A stretch of DNA of 64,000 nt from Rahnella sikkimica (GCF_002951615.1 NZ_CP019062.1:372001-436000), one strand, 5' to 3'. Numbered from the stretch's first letter, positions 18,601 through 29,495 are shown. Notes: a model not told the origin generated them from the letters alone. Program-made: numbers and translations.

Positions 18601-21600
18601 TTGTGGTTCATGCCACGGATGCGGCGGGAAACACCGCAACGCTGAACGGCACCGCGACGGTTGACCTGACCGCGCCAACACTGACCATTAATCCGGTGTC
18701 CGGCGACGGTTACGTGAATATCAGTGAATCGGCAGCAGATATCGCCGTCACCGGGACCGCTTCGATTGCGGACGCGGGCCGCACGGTCACGGTCACGCTG
18801 AACGGCCAATCATACACCGGCGTTGTCGGCGAAAACGGGCAGTGGAGCGTGACGGTGCCCGCCGGTGCGCTGACCGGCGTGGCTGACGGGCAATATCCGC
18901 TGACCGCGCAGCTTTCTGACACTGCCGGTAACAGCACGACTGTCACCTCGAATGTTCAACTGGTGGCCGATCCGGCCAATGCACCGACCATTACCCTCAA
19001 CGCTTTTGCCGGTGACAACATTGTCGATGGCGCGGAGCAAAGAGCGGCGCAGACCCTGAGCGGTACGACCACGCATGTGGAAGCCGGTCAGATTGTTTCG
19101 ATTACCCTCAACGGCATTGTTTACACCGCCACCGTTCATGCCGATGGCAGCTGGAGCACCAGCATCCCTTCTTCAGCACTGACGGCGCTGACCAACGGAA
19201 CGCTGCAAATCAGCGCGACCGTGCTCGACAAAGCCGGGAACCTGGCCAACGGCGCAGAAGAGATCACCGTCAATAATCTGCAAAGCGGTCTGTCCGTCAA
19301 TCCGGTGACCGGCGATAACCAGCTGAATGCGCTGGAAGCGGCTGCCGGTGTCACCATCAGCGGAACCTCCGTCAACGTTCCGGTCAACGGCGTGGTCACT
19401 ATTACGCTGAACGGGAAAACCTACACCGCCACTGTCGGCGCGGGCGGAGCCTGGAGTGCGCAGGTTTCAGCCAGCGATCTGGCAACGCTCAGCGATGGCC
19501 CGAACACCATCCGCGTCAGCGCGACGGATGCGACCGGGAATCCGGTCAGCAACACCGATGTGCTGAACGTCATCATTCATCATCTGCCAGCCGTTACCCT
19601 CAATCCGCCATTTGGCGATGGCATTCTCAATGCCGCTGAAACCGGCGTCAGCCAGACGCTGACCGGGAATACCGGCGTGTCCGGCAACGGCCAGACCGTC
19701 ACCGTGACGTTGGGTGGCGAAAACTACACTGCGACGGTTGCCGGTGACGGTTCATTCACCGTGACCGTCCCGTCCACGGCGCTTTCCGCGCTGGGTCAGG
19801 GGGCGACAACCGTTCAGGTCGCGGCTTCCGATGCAGCGGGCAATACCAGTAACATCACGGTTCCGGTCACGGTCGATACCGTCGCGCCAACTGTCTCAAT
19901 TAATCCGGTGGCTGGCGATGGCATCATTAATGCGGCAGAAGCAGGCGCGGTGATTGCGGTCACCGGCACCACTGGCGTGGCCGAAGTCGGGCGCACCGTG
20001 ACGGTTTCTGTTGGCGGGCATACTTATACCGGTGTCGTGGATGCCGGGGGTGCGTGGACGGTGAATATTCCGGCTGACGCGCTGGACAGCGTGGCTAACG
20101 GTCAGTACACCCTGACCGCCAGTATTACCGATGCGGCAGGCAATACCGGCAGCAGCAGCACGCCGGTGAGTATCGTGGCGGATCCTGCGCTGCTTCCTGC
20201 CATTACCATTAACACCTTTGCCGGTGACAATACGCTCGACGGCGCAGAACGCCAGACCGCGCAGCTCATCAGCGGGACCACCACCCACGTGGAAGCCGGT
20301 CAGACGGTGATTATTACGCTGGGTACGCACACGTATAACGCCACCGTGCTGGCCAGCGGTGCATGGAGTGTTTCTGTTCCGGCGGCTGATTTGCAGGAAC
20401 TGAACAACGGCGCGGCGTCCATCAATGTTTCCGTCAGCGATAAAGCCGGTAACCCGGCAAGCAACAGTGATCCGATCACCGTGAACTCCACGCTGGGCGG
20501 TATTTCCATTGACACCATCGCGGGTGACAACAACGTCAACGTGGCAGAGGCCGCAGCGGGAATTACCGTCAGCGGATCCACCAGCAACGTGCCGGTTGGC
20601 ACAGTCGTCACCGTATCGCTGGGCGGGCAGAATTACCCGACAACGGTCATTGATGCCGCCGGTCACTGGTCAGTGAATATTCCGTCATCCGCCTTTGCGG
20701 GTCTGGCGGATGGCACCAGCCATGTGATTGCGACTACCGTCACCATCGATTCTGTTACGGTGACCAGCACCATTGATATCGGCATTTACACGCAGGAACC
20801 TGTTCCGACGATTAACACACCGTTTGGCGACGGTCAGCTGGGCACCACCGAAGCGGCTGCCGCGCAGATTCTCACCGGGACGACCGGCCTGACAGGCGAC
20901 GGCCAGACCGTTCAGGTCGTGATCGACGGGCATACCCTGACCGGTACCGTTGCCAGCAATGGCACCTGGACGGTCACCGTGCCTGCCGGGACATTGACCG
21001 GTGCGGCGGAAGGGCCAACACCGGTACAGGTCACCGTGACCGATGCCGGGGGCAACACCGGCACCACGACCGGTTCGGTCAATATTGACTTCACACCGCC
21101 GACGCTGGTACTCGCCAGCGTGACGGGCGATAACGTCATTAATGCGCTGGAACTGGCCGGTGCAATTACGCTGTCCGGGGAGGCGAGTAACAGCGAGGCC
21201 GGGCAGACGGTCACGCTGCAATTCGGGGGGCAGACCTATCAGGCCATCGTGCAATCTGGCGGTACGTGGAACGTCAACGTTCCGGCTGGCGCACTGACAG
21301 GCACCGCAGACGGCACCTACACGCTGACTGCCACGCTGAAAGATCTGGCGGGAAATACCACGACAACGACGGAAACGTACACCGTGGTTGCCGCGCATCC
21401 GCCTGTTCCAAGCATCAATACACCGTTTGGCGATACCTTCCTCAACCGCAATGAAGCCGATTCTGCGCAAACCCTGAGCGGAACCACGGGCGTACTGGGC
21501 GCAGGCCAGATTGTGGTGGTGAATATTCAGGGTGTGGATCACCCGGCCACAGTGGACGCCAACGGCAACTGGAGCGTTAGTCTTGACGCACTGACCTTGC

Positions 21601-24600
21601 AGGGCTTGGGCGAAGGCGTGCAGACCGTTCTGGTTACCGCCACGGACAGCGCCGGTAACGCAGGCAACACCAGCAGTGCGATCACGGTCGATTTCACCCC
21701 ACCAACGCTGAGCTTCAATGCGGTGGCGACAGATAACATCATCAATGCCGCCGAAGCATTGCAGCCGGTGGTGATCAGCGGCACCGCCGATCTGCCGGAT
21801 GCCGGTCAGACGGTATCTGTCGTACTGAGCTTCAATGGCGTGACTTACAACGCCGTTGTCCAGCCGGATGGCAACTGGAGTTTCACGCTGCCAAGTGGTG
21901 TGGTGCAGGCGCTGACGGATACCACGTATACGCTGACGGCCACCATCACCGATGCGGCGGGGAACGTCACAACCGGAACGCATACCTTTAATGTGGATGC
22001 CGCGGCGGCTGATTTGCCAACGCTGACCATTACCGCCGTTTCGACCGATGACTACATTAATGCCAGCGAGAAAGGTCTGCCGATCCCGATTACCGGAACC
22101 ACGACGCACGTCGAAGCCGGACAAATCGTGTCAGTGGTATTCAATGGCCACACGTACACAGCCAACGTGCAGGCTGACGGCAGCTGGACGGCAACCGTTC
22201 CGGCAGAAGATTTAACGACGCTGTCCGACGGGCCGCTGACGGTCACGGCGTCGGTCACCGACGTAGCCCTGAACCCGGCGACGGCATCGCATAATGCCAC
22301 CGTGATTGCCCAGCCGGGCGATTTGCCAACGGTGACCATCAACGCGGTGTCCGGTGACAGCAACATCAATATCATCGAACACAATCAGGCGACGACCATT
22401 ACCGGGACGTCGAACCATGTTCCGGTGGGCGGCACCATCACACTGGTTATTACCGGTGAAAGTTACTCCCACACCTACACCGCGACCGTGCAGGCTGATG
22501 GCAGCTGGAGTATCCCGCTGACGGCGGCGCAGGTGCAGGAACTGCCGGCAGGCAATAACACCTTCACCGTCACGGCGGACGACGTGGCGCAAAACGTGGC
22601 GACCGCGACGCAAAACGTCACGGTGGATCTGATTGCACCGACGCTGAGCGTCACGGTGAATACCGGCGGTGACGGTTACATCAATCTGGCCGAGGCCGTG
22701 GCAGGGCTTCCGCTTACCGGTCTGACTGACCCGAATCTGGTGGTCAAAATCACGCTTAACGGTAAGGATTACTTCAGTACAGCCAACGGATCCGGCGTAT
22801 GGAGCCTGACAATTCCGGGCCTGGATCTTCAGGCCATCACCACGGACGGCAACAAAACGGTCAGCGTCAGCGTCAGCGATGCAGCCGGGAACACCGCCAG
22901 CAATACCGCTGATTTCACGCTGGCGATCCATGCACTTCCGGTGCTGACGCTGGGCGTGATCGCCACCGACGGCATCCTCAATATCAGTGAGGCGGCTGCC
23001 GGGATCACTCTCACCGGCACCAGTAGCGGGCTGGCACCGGGGTCGACCGTATTGGTAACCATTCCGGGGCTGGCAACGCCGGTGTCGGGGACGGTCAATC
23101 CGGACGGACTTGGCTGGACTGCAACCGTTGCGCCGGGCGCGCTCAGCGGGCTGACAAACGGCGTGGTGCAGGTCACCGTGACGGCGCAGGATGTGGCCAG
23201 TAACCCGGCGTCTTCCAGTGCCAGTCTGGATATCGAACTGAGCGCACCGCCGGTGCCGACGATTAATACGCCATTCACAGATGGCATTCTGAACGCGACC
23301 GAAGCGGCAGCCACTCAGCTGATTACCGGTACTACCGGCATCACCGGCGCAGGCCAGACCGTTCTGGTGAAAATAGATGGCGTGCCTGTGCTGGCAACCG
23401 TCGGCAATAACGGCGTCTGGACGGCGACCGTGCCTTCGGGTCTGTTGCAGGGGCTGGCGGATAGTTCACATACCATCAGCGTAACCACCACCGACAGCGC
23501 GGGCAACGTCAGTACTGCCGGAACCCTTGATTTCACCGCACTGACGCACACACTGCCGGTGGCTGGCATCAATACGCCATTTACCGACGGCGTTCTGAAC
23601 TTCGACGAAGCGTCTGACCCTCTGGGTCAGGTCATCACCGGTACTACCGGGATCACCAGTCCGGGCCAGACCGTCACCGTGGTCATTAACGGTAACGCCG
23701 TGCCGGTTGTGGTCGATTCTGTTGCCGGAACCTGGAGCGTCTCGCTGACATCAACCCAGTTGCTTGGCTTGCAGGACGGTACGTGGCCGGTCGTCGTGAC
23801 CGTGACAGACAGCGCCGGGAACTCCTCTGTGCTGCCAGTTTCCGTGGGCGTGCAGATCCATACTCTGCCAGCCCCGACCATTGACCTGCCATTCGGCGAC
23901 GGTACGCTGAACATTGCGGAATCCACGGCCGTTGGCGGACAGACGATCACCGGCACTACCGGTGTGACCGGCGCGGGGCAAACGGTCAGCGTGGCGATTG
24001 CCGGGATCACCGGCGGGCCATTCGCAGCGACGGTGGATGCCACCGGACACTGGAGCCTGACCCTGACGCCAACCCAACTGGCATCCCTCGGGCTGGCAAC
24101 AGCGGCGCATGTCATCACGGTGACCGCGACGGATTCCGTCGGTAACCATACGGATGCCACGCTGAGCTTTACCTCGCACCTGTCTGCACCGGTTCCGGGG
24201 ATTGACCTGGCGTTTGGTAACGACATTCTCAATATCGCCGAAGCGGCGGCCATCAACACGATTACCGGGACAACCGGTATCCTCGGCAACAACCAGAACG
24301 TCAAACTGACCATTGATGTCGGCGGCACGACGTATACCGGAACGGTGGATCCGCTGACCGGTGACTGGTCGGTGACATTACCTGCGGGCGTACTCAACTC
24401 GCTGGGCAACGGTGCGCATGACATCAACGTCACCGTCACCGATGCGGCGGGCAACAGCGTGTCGGTGTCTCATCCGTTTACCAGCTTCCTGACCGTGCCG
24501 GATGTCACTATCGACAGGCCGTTTGGCGACGGTTATCTGAATGCGGCGGACGCACTGATCACCCAGCATCTGACCGGGACCACCGGATTGTCCGGAACGG

Positions 24601-27600
24601 CCGAACTCGGGCAGGTTGTGACGGTGACCGTTGGCGGCCAGGCACTGACTGACGTGACGGTAGATATCAATGGTCGCTGGACCGCGACATTAACCGTTGC
24701 CGAAATGGCAACGCTGGCGCAGGGCGAGCAGGCGATTGTGGTGACCGTGACTGACGGTGGCGGCAACAGCGGCACGGCGACCACGGAAGCCGGGATTGCG
24801 GTGACGCAATTGCCTGCCATTGAGGTGACGTCATTCGCCGGTACGGGCTTTGATCTGACCTACGCAGAAAGCCAGAATCCGCAAACCATTACCGGTACCA
24901 CCGTGAATGTACAGGCCGGGCAACAGGTGACCGTGACTGTCGGCACGATAACTCATCAGGCTACGGTGCAGGCTGACGGTTCCTGGACTGTAACGCTGAC
25001 GCCAACAGAACTGGTAACGCTGACTTCAGCGGATACCATTACCGCGTCGGTCAGCGACCTGGCCGGTAACCCGGCAACCTTGCCAGCCCCTGAAGCGATC
25101 GTTGTCGACCTGACGCCGCCGGTTACGCCAACGCTGACAATTGATCCGGTTACCGGCGATAACGTCATTAATGTGGCGGATAACAATCCGACCACCATCA
25201 CAGTGTCCGGTAAAACCCTCAATATGCCGGACGGCACGCTGGTCATAATCAGTGTCGGTGGCGCTTCGCATACCGCAAACGTGACAGGAAATGTCTGGAC
25301 AGTGGATGTGGCGGCTTCTGAATTTGTGAACGGCTCCACCACGACGGTCACCGCAACCACACTTATTCCACCGGCTAACGCCACACAAACCGTACTGGTC
25401 GATACCAGTGCGCCGGTGGTGACCATCAACAACTTTACTGCCGACAACACCATCAACAACCTTGAATCGAAATCGGCGCAAACCATTTCGGGGACGGTGG
25501 TTGATAACAACAATAATGATGTGGGCAGTGTGGTGACCGTTTCCCTGAACGGCAAAACCTACACCACGACCGTGCAAACGGGCGGTGTCTGGTCGGTCAG
25601 CGTACCGGCTGCCGATTTGCAGGTGCTGCCGCAGGGCACGGGTAACACCATCACCGCCACGGTGACGGATGCCGCCGGTAACCTGGGGGCTGCGGTTCCA
25701 CATCCGATTACGGTTGATACTTCCGCGCCGTTGCTCGGTCTTAACGCGGTTGCCGGAAACAACATCATTAATCTGGCTGAATCACTGGTCAACGTCGTGC
25801 TTGGCGGGACGTCCTCCGGTGCTGATGGTCAGACGGTGACGGTGACACTTGGCGGTGCGACCATCGGGACGGCACTTATTCAGCCGGGCGGAGCCTGGTC
25901 GCTGAACCTGACGCCGGCGCAAATGTTGCTGCTTAACGACGGCACCCTGACCCTGGCGGCGACGGTAACGGACGCGGCAGGTAACACCACCAGCGTCTCA
26001 ACCGGTCTGGATATCTTCTTCAACAAACTGCTGGACGTCAGCGTGGCCAGCGGACTGGGGCTGACCGACGGTTACCTCAATCTGGCGGAATCTCAGGTCG
26101 CGCAAATCCTCAGCGGGACGGCAACGGGCGCAGGCGTGGGCTCAGTGGTGTCTACCGTCATTAACGGCACGCCGCTCTCTGCCATCGTCGGGGCCAACGG
26201 GGCGTGGGCCTTCACCATTCCGGCAACGCTGCTGGGGGCATTAGGGGATGGCGCGCAGGTCCTGAACCTGACCATCACCGATGCTGCCGGTAACGTTAAA
26301 GTTGAACCGCTGAACATCAACGTCTTGAAAACGCTGCCGGTACTCGGCGCGCTCGACCCGATCTTTGGCGGCAACGGCCTGCTGAATGCGGTCGAAGCGC
26401 TGACCGCGCAAACGATCGGCGGAGCGGCAACGGCCGTCAATGGCACGCTGGTCACCGTGACGCTGGGCGGTAAAACCTACAACACCACGGTGACGGCGGG
26501 AACCTGGAATATCAGCATCCAGCCGGGCGATCTGGCGACGCTGCTCGACGGCAATCTGAACATTGGCATTACGCTGACTGATCCGGCGGGCAACTCCACC
26601 AGCACCAATATTCCGGTGGGGATCGCCATCCACAACCTGCCAACCGTTGTGCTCAACACCGTGTTTGGCGATGGCGTGCTCAATATCGCCGATGTGCTGG
26701 TCAATCAGACGATCAGCGGAACCGTGTTGAACGTCGCAGCGGGTACGGCGATCGTGGTGCAGGTCGGAACGCAGACTATCAATGGCGTGGTGGATGCGAC
26801 GGGGCATTTCCTGGTCACGGTCACGCCGGATATTCTCAGTACACTGGCCGGTACGACAGCGGCTGTGAGCGTCAGCGTTGTGGATGCGGCGGGTAACGTT
26901 GGAAGCGCGGCGGCCAACGCCGTGCTTGACCTCGTCAGACCGGTCATCAACCTGACGTCCGTGCTCGGTGACGGGCTGCTCAGTGCCGCTGATGCCCTGA
27001 CTACGCAGGTGATTGGCGGGACGATCGGTGGTGTGGCGACCGGCACGCAGGTTCAGGTAACGCTCGGCGGGAAAACCTACCTCGGCGTGACCGACAACAC
27101 CGGAGCTTTCAGCATCACCCTGCAACCGGGCGACCTGAAAGCCCTGGGCGATGGTACCTTTACGGTCGGCGTTTCGGTCACAGACAGCAGCGGCAACACC
27201 AGCTCTGTCAGCTCCTCGCTGACCTCCATCGTCAACGCGATACCGAAAATCGTGCTGGATCCGATCTTCGGCGGTGACGGAATTCTGAATGCCGCCGAAG
27301 CGCTGCTCGCGCAGACCATCAGCGGAACCGTCACGAACGGACACGTCGGTGAAACGGTCAGCATCAACATCGGTAACGGCTTGCTAACCCTCACGGCGGC
27401 GGTGGGCAGTGACGGTAAATTCTCCGCGTCACTTTCCCCGCTGCAACTGGCCGGATTGCTTGACGGCAGCCTGACGATCGTCACCTCGGTGACCGATGCG
27501 GTGGGCAACACCGCATCGAATACTGTGGGTATCAACGTCGGGATCCACAATCTGCCATCGATTGTTCTTAACCCAATCTTTGGCGATGGCGTGCTGAACG

Positions 27601-29474
27601 TCGTTGACCTGCTGACCGGCCAGACCATCAGCGGTGTCGCCAGCAACGTGGCGGTGGGAACTCAGGTACAGATTTCACTGAACGGCAAAAACTATGTGGC
27701 GACAACCGGCACCGGCGGCGTATTCAGCGTCACCGTTCCGGTGGTGGATCTGAAGACCATACTCAATGGCTCGCCAAACGTGATTGCCAGCCTGACGGAT
27801 GCCACCGGCAACCCGGCGTCGGTGACCAGTGTACTGAGCGTGGTCGCGCAGTCTCTGCCAACCATTACGCTGAACACGCCGTTTGGTGATGGTTTGCTCA
27901 ACGCCGCCGATGCGTTGCTCACCCAGACCATCAGCGGGACCACCACTAACGCGCAGGGCTCGACGGTCAGCATTAACGTCGGCGGTAACATCCTGACCGC
28001 GCTGGTGAAAGCCGACGGCACCTTCAGCGTGGCCATTCCGCAACTCACGCTTTCGAGCCTGCTGGACGGCACGCTGAACGTTGCTGCCTCTGTCACTAAC
28101 GCCGCCGGTCATGCGGTGAGTGGCAGTACGACAGCGACGGTGGGCATTCATACGCTGCCAACGCTGGTGGTCAATACGCTGTTCGGTGGCGACCATTATC
28201 TGAATGCGGCGGAAGCCGGTGCGAATACCAACATCACCGGCACGTCAAACCTGACAAACGGCACGGTCAGCGTCACAGTGGGGACGGTGACGCATACCGG
28301 CACCATCACCAACGGCGTCTGGAGCGTGCCGTTCACGTCCGCAGAGCTGAAAGGGCTGGCCGACGGTTCAACACAGGTCTCAGTAGTGGTCACGGACTCC
28401 GTGGGCAACATTGCAACTTCCTCGAACCCGCTGACCGTTCTGACTCACGAACTGCCGCTGGCTGCACTCAACGCGGTGGGATCCCTTACCGGATTGCTGG
28501 GTGGGATCCTGACGGGCGGTCTGGCGCTTTCCGGCACCAGCCGCAACATCGCGCAGGGCGGGTTAGTCAGCGTCACCTTGCTGGGTAATACCTTGCAGGG
28601 CGTGGTACAGGCTGACGGTTCATGGCAGGTGAAATTCAGCAGTTCCGTGTTCAGTGCCTACAGCATTCTCACGCTGCTGGCGGCACTGACCGGCAACATC
28701 GTTGAGCTGAAAGCGGTCGATGCGGCGGGCAATGGCTTTGACGTCCATGTCGGGCTGGCGGCCGGTTCAACGCTGCCGCCGGACACCAACGCGGCCGCCG
28801 TGCAGTCTCTGGCGGTTGAAGATACCCACACGCTGGCGGCGGTCCACACCACCGATACCAGCAGTTCAACCACAGACACCACCACGCATACCACCAGCAC
28901 GCTGACCGATGCGCTGGTGACGACAGACACCAGTTCGTCCACCACCAGCACCACGACCAGCACAACGTCGGACACCACATCTCATGCGGACACGGCGTTC
29001 TCAATTGGTGGCGTCACCATCGACCTGACGGCAACGGACGGCGTGGCGATCGGCGGTTCCGGTAACGACACCATCTCGGTTCATACGCTTGATTTCTCGC
29101 AAATCGACGGCGGAACCGGTGTCGATACCTTGCTGCTGGCGGGCACCAATCAGCATCTGGATCTGACCCTGCTCGGGCTGAAAGTTGAACATATCGACAT
29201 CTTCGATTTGGGCAACTCCGGCACCAACAGCATCTCGCTGAATCTGCATGAGGCGCTGAGCGTGAAGGACAACCCGACGGACGAAGTGATCATCAAAGGG
29301 GGTGAGGGCAGCCTGGTGAATCTGCAAATAGGCGCCGACGGCGCATGGGCTGAAACCGGGCAACGCACGGTGGATGGCCTGACCTTCGACGTTTATCACA
29401 ATGCCTCACTCGATACCTCCAATACGCTGGGAGACGTACTGGTACAGCACGGGTTACACGTTCAGCAAAACTAG
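15666..29474 (+). CDS. Giant BapA/SiiE-like type I secreted adhesin
   Basis: The 4602-aa protein would be exported by the type I system encoded next and act at the cell surface in biofilm formation or attachment. Residues 1-130 resemble the BapA prefix domain (MAQNGSVVIDILSRKNGA). A hydrophobic segment at 131-152 runs into a Gly/Asn-rich linker at 153-193. About 41 Ig-like repeats of roughly 100 residues follow, each with a GDGxxNaxEa opening, a GttthveaGqtVtvtlnG core, a gsWsvsvP strand and a DaAGN ending. Repeats 4 to 17 recur as a four-repeat block of about 1.21 kb. The end has a Ser/Thr-rich stretch (about 4396-4440), an RTX-like GGSGNDTIS/GGTGVDTLLLAG module and a C-terminal region typical of type I secretion signals. 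There is no Sec signal. The frame is intact across 13.8 kb. The ligand is unknown. Confidence 0.93.
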   Translation: MAQNGSVVIDILSRKNGAVISQVSSASQDVTLNQASIIRVHGTHEAVSSYERVGNDLVIHMKDGSTVRYHSFFNTDGKGEDSELVFDDGVHPIEHAAFIDTGATAGAVPIVPAYQTIPDIGVLLEDSSNFNPAVLAAVLGVVALGAGIAIAAGGGGGGGGGSSSNNGGSNGGNNGGNTGGNTGGNTGGNNGGTTNEAPTLTLATFANGNVLNKSAAESTQNFTGSTTHAAAGSTIVLTINGKTYTTTVDGSGNWSVPLTAEQLHTLADGTYVVSVTVTNTTGESVTKSITVVVDTTPPVLTVDPVDGDNVIDAIEHQQPLVVSGTASVSEAGRTVDVVLNGVHYSATVTAEGTWSVTIPANVVSALAEGNYTLTTSLIDAAGNATTTPESFVVNDSAGILTVNPISGDGQLNAIEAQSTLVITGTTLHVAAGTQITVVLGGVTYHTTTNADGGWSLSVPSSALQALTDGETSLTISLVDAQGNTISQTADLNVAIHGVPPTLNSPFGDDNTLDATESTTTQTLTGNTGLKGDGQTVTITIGGQQLTGTVDSNGGFTVSVPPSLLGNLPQGMNNITVTVTDTAGNHNAITTPFNVDTIAPTLTVNPLEGDGYISVAEAEGVMTLTGTASVTEAGRPVVITINGVNYDGAVVQPNGTWSLNIPAGSLSNLNQDVTVTATLTDAAGNTTTNTSTIHVASDPLQPPEISVNVFASDNIVDGAERLTAQTISGATTRVEEGQIVTITLNGHTYTATVGASGNWSVIIPAADVVVLANGQQTITATVSDKAGNVATPGSDTFTVDSGQSGIAIDPVGGDNVINAVETADGILVTGTTLGVAPFSLVTVTFGGLIRLAIVEPDGRWSMALSHTDLQSLDPTTLIFTASVLAINGTTLSNSVAVGVDNVAPVPTLDTPFGDGYLNIAEASTAESLHGTTGKTGDGQTVTVTLGGHTYTATVNGNTGAWTVSVPSADLQALPAGANAIVVHATDAAGNTATLNGTATVDLTAPTLTINPVSGDGYVNISESAADIAVTGTASIADAGRTVTVTLNGQSYTGVVGENGQWSVTVPAGALTGVADGQYPLTAQLSDTAGNSTTVTSNVQLVADPANAPTITLNAFAGDNIVDGAEQRAAQTLSGTTTHVEAGQIVSITLNGIVYTATVHADGSWSTSIPSSALTALTNGTLQISATVLDKAGNLANGAEEITVNNLQSGLSVNPVTGDNQLNALEAAAGVTISGTSVNVPVNGVVTITLNGKTYTATVGAGGAWSAQVSASDLATLSDGPNTIRVSATDATGNPVSNTDVLNVIIHHLPAVTLNPPFGDGILNAAETGVSQTLTGNTGVSGNGQTVTVTLGGENYTATVAGDGSFTVTVPSTALSALGQGATTVQVAASDAAGNTSNITVPVTVDTVAPTVSINPVAGDGIINAAEAGAVIAVTGTTGVAEVGRTVTVSVGGHTYTGVVDAGGAWTVNIPADALDSVANGQYTLTASITDAAGNTGSSSTPVSIVADPALLPAITINTFAGDNTLDGAERQTAQLISGTTTHVEAGQTVIITLGTHTYNATVLASGAWSVSVPAADLQELNNGAASINVSVSDKAGNPASNSDPITVNSTLGGISIDTIAGDNNVNVAEAAAGITVSGSTSNVPVGTVVTVSLGGQNYPTTVIDAAGHWSVNIPSSAFAGLADGTSHVIATTVTIDSVTVTSTIDIGIYTQEPVPTINTPFGDGQLGTTEAAAAQILTGTTGLTGDGQTVQVVIDGHTLTGTVASNGTWTVTVPAGTLTGAAEGPTPVQVTVTDAGGNTGTTTGSVNIDFTPPTLVLASVTGDNVINALELAGAITLSGEASNSEAGQTVTLQFGGQTYQAIVQSGGTWNVNVPAGALTGTADGTYTLTATLKDLAGNTTTTTETYTVVAAHPPVPSINTPFGDTFLNRNEADSAQTLSGTTGVLGAGQIVVVNIQGVDHPATVDANGNWSVSLDALTLQGLGEGVQTVLVTATDSAGNAGNTSSAITVDFTPPTLSFNAVATDNIINAAEALQPVVISGTADLPDAGQTVSVVLSFNGVTYNAVVQPDGNWSFTLPSGVVQALTDTTYTLTATITDAAGNVTTGTHTFNVDAAAADLPTLTITAVSTDDYINASEKGLPIPITGTTTHVEAGQIVSVVFNGHTYTANVQADGSWTATVPAEDLTTLSDGPLTVTASVTDVALNPATASHNATVIAQPGDLPTVTINAVSGDSNINIIEHNQATTITGTSNHVPVGGTITLVITGESYSHTYTATVQADGSWSIPLTAAQVQELPAGNNTFTVTADDVAQNVATATQNVTVDLIAPTLSVTVNTGGDGYINLAEAVAGLPLTGLTDPNLVVKITLNGKDYFSTANGSGVWSLTIPGLDLQAITTDGNKTVSVSVSDAAGNTASNTADFTLAIHALPVLTLGVIATDGILNISEAAAGITLTGTSSGLAPGSTVLVTIPGLATPVSGTVNPDGLGWTATVAPGALSGLTNGVVQVTVTAQDVASNPASSSASLDIELSAPPVPTINTPFTDGILNATEAAATQLITGTTGITGAGQTVLVKIDGVPVLATVGNNGVWTATVPSGLLQGLADSSHTISVTTTDSAGNVSTAGTLDFTALTHTLPVAGINTPFTDGVLNFDEASDPLGQVITGTTGITSPGQTVTVVINGNAVPVVVDSVAGTWSVSLTSTQLLGLQDGTWPVVVTVTDSAGNSSVLPVSVGVQIHTLPAPTIDLPFGDGTLNIAESTAVGGQTITGTTGVTGAGQTVSVAIAGITGGPFAATVDATGHWSLTLTPTQLASLGLATAAHVITVTATDSVGNHTDATLSFTSHLSAPVPGIDLAFGNDILNIAEAAAINTITGTTGILGNNQNVKLTIDVGGTTYTGTVDPLTGDWSVTLPAGVLNSLGNGAHDINVTVTDAAGNSVSVSHPFTSFLTVPDVTIDRPFGDGYLNAADALITQHLTGTTGLSGTAELGQVVTVTVGGQALTDVTVDINGRWTATLTVAEMATLAQGEQAIVVTVTDGGGNSGTATTEAGIAVTQLPAIEVTSFAGTGFDLTYAESQNPQTITGTTVNVQAGQQVTVTVGTITHQATVQADGSWTVTLTPTELVTLTSADTITASVSDLAGNPATLPAPEAIVVDLTPPVTPTLTIDPVTGDNVINVADNNPTTITVSGKTLNMPDGTLVIISVGGASHTANVTGNVWTVDVAASEFVNGSTTTVTATTLIPPANATQTVLVDTSAPVVTINNFTADNTINNLESKSAQTISGTVVDNNNNDVGSVVTVSLNGKTYTTTVQTGGVWSVSVPAADLQVLPQGTGNTITATVTDAAGNLGAAVPHPITVDTSAPLLGLNAVAGNNIINLAESLVNVVLGGTSSGADGQTVTVTLGGATIGTALIQPGGAWSLNLTPAQMLLLNDGTLTLAATVTDAAGNTTSVSTGLDIFFNKLLDVSVASGLGLTDGYLNLAESQVAQILSGTATGAGVGSVVSTVINGTPLSAIVGANGAWAFTIPATLLGALGDGAQVLNLTITDAAGNVKVEPLNINVLKTLPVLGALDPIFGGNGLLNAVEALTAQTIGGAATAVNGTLVTVTLGGKTYNTTVTAGTWNISIQPGDLATLLDGNLNIGITLTDPAGNSTSTNIPVGIAIHNLPTVVLNTVFGDGVLNIADVLVNQTISGTVLNVAAGTAIVVQVGTQTINGVVDATGHFLVTVTPDILSTLAGTTAAVSVSVVDAAGNVGSAAANAVLDLVRPVINLTSVLGDGLLSAADALTTQVIGGTIGGVATGTQVQVTLGGKTYLGVTDNTGAFSITLQPGDLKALGDGTFTVGVSVTDSSGNTSSVSSSLTSIVNAIPKIVLDPIFGGDGILNAAEALLAQTISGTVTNGHVGETVSINIGNGLLTLTAAVGSDGKFSASLSPLQLAGLLDGSLTIVTSVTDAVGNTASNTVGINVGIHNLPSIVLNPIFGDGVLNVVDLLTGQTISGVASNVAVGTQVQISLNGKNYVATTGTGGVFSVTVPVVDLKTILNGSPNVIASLTDATGNPASVTSVLSVVAQSLPTITLNTPFGDGLLNAADALLTQTISGTTTNAQGSTVSINVGGNILTALVKADGTFSVAIPQLTLSSLLDGTLNVAASVTNAAGHAVSGSTTATVGIHTLPTLVVNTLFGGDHYLNAAEAGANTNITGTSNLTNGTVSVTVGTVTHTGTITNGVWSVPFTSAELKGLADGSTQVSVVVTDSVGNIATSSNPLTVLTHELPLAALNAVGSLTGLLGGILTGGLALSGTSRNIAQGGLVSVTLLGNTLQGVVQADGSWQVKFSSSVFSAYSILTLLAALTGNIVELKAVDAAGNGFDVHVGLAAGSTLPPDTNAAAVQSLAVEDTHTLAAVHTTDTSSSTTDTTTHTTSTLTDALVTTDTSSSTTSTTTSTTSDTTSHADTAFSIGGVTIDLTATDGVAIGGSGNDTISVHTLDFSQIDGGTGVDTLLLAGTNQHLDLTLLGLKVEHIDIFDLGNSGTNSISLNLHEALSVKDNPTDEVIIKGGEGSLVNLQIGADGAWAETGQRTVDGLTFDVYHNASLDTSNTLGDVLVQHGLHVQQN

Positions 29475-29495
29475 TTGTAAATCGGATCGCGGTCT

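Noticed and set aside
16007-29004. Many long minus-strand frames opposite the giant adhesin
   Set aside because: They mirror the repetitive, GC-rich adhesin codons (Gly, Val and Thr rich) and have no independent starts or families.
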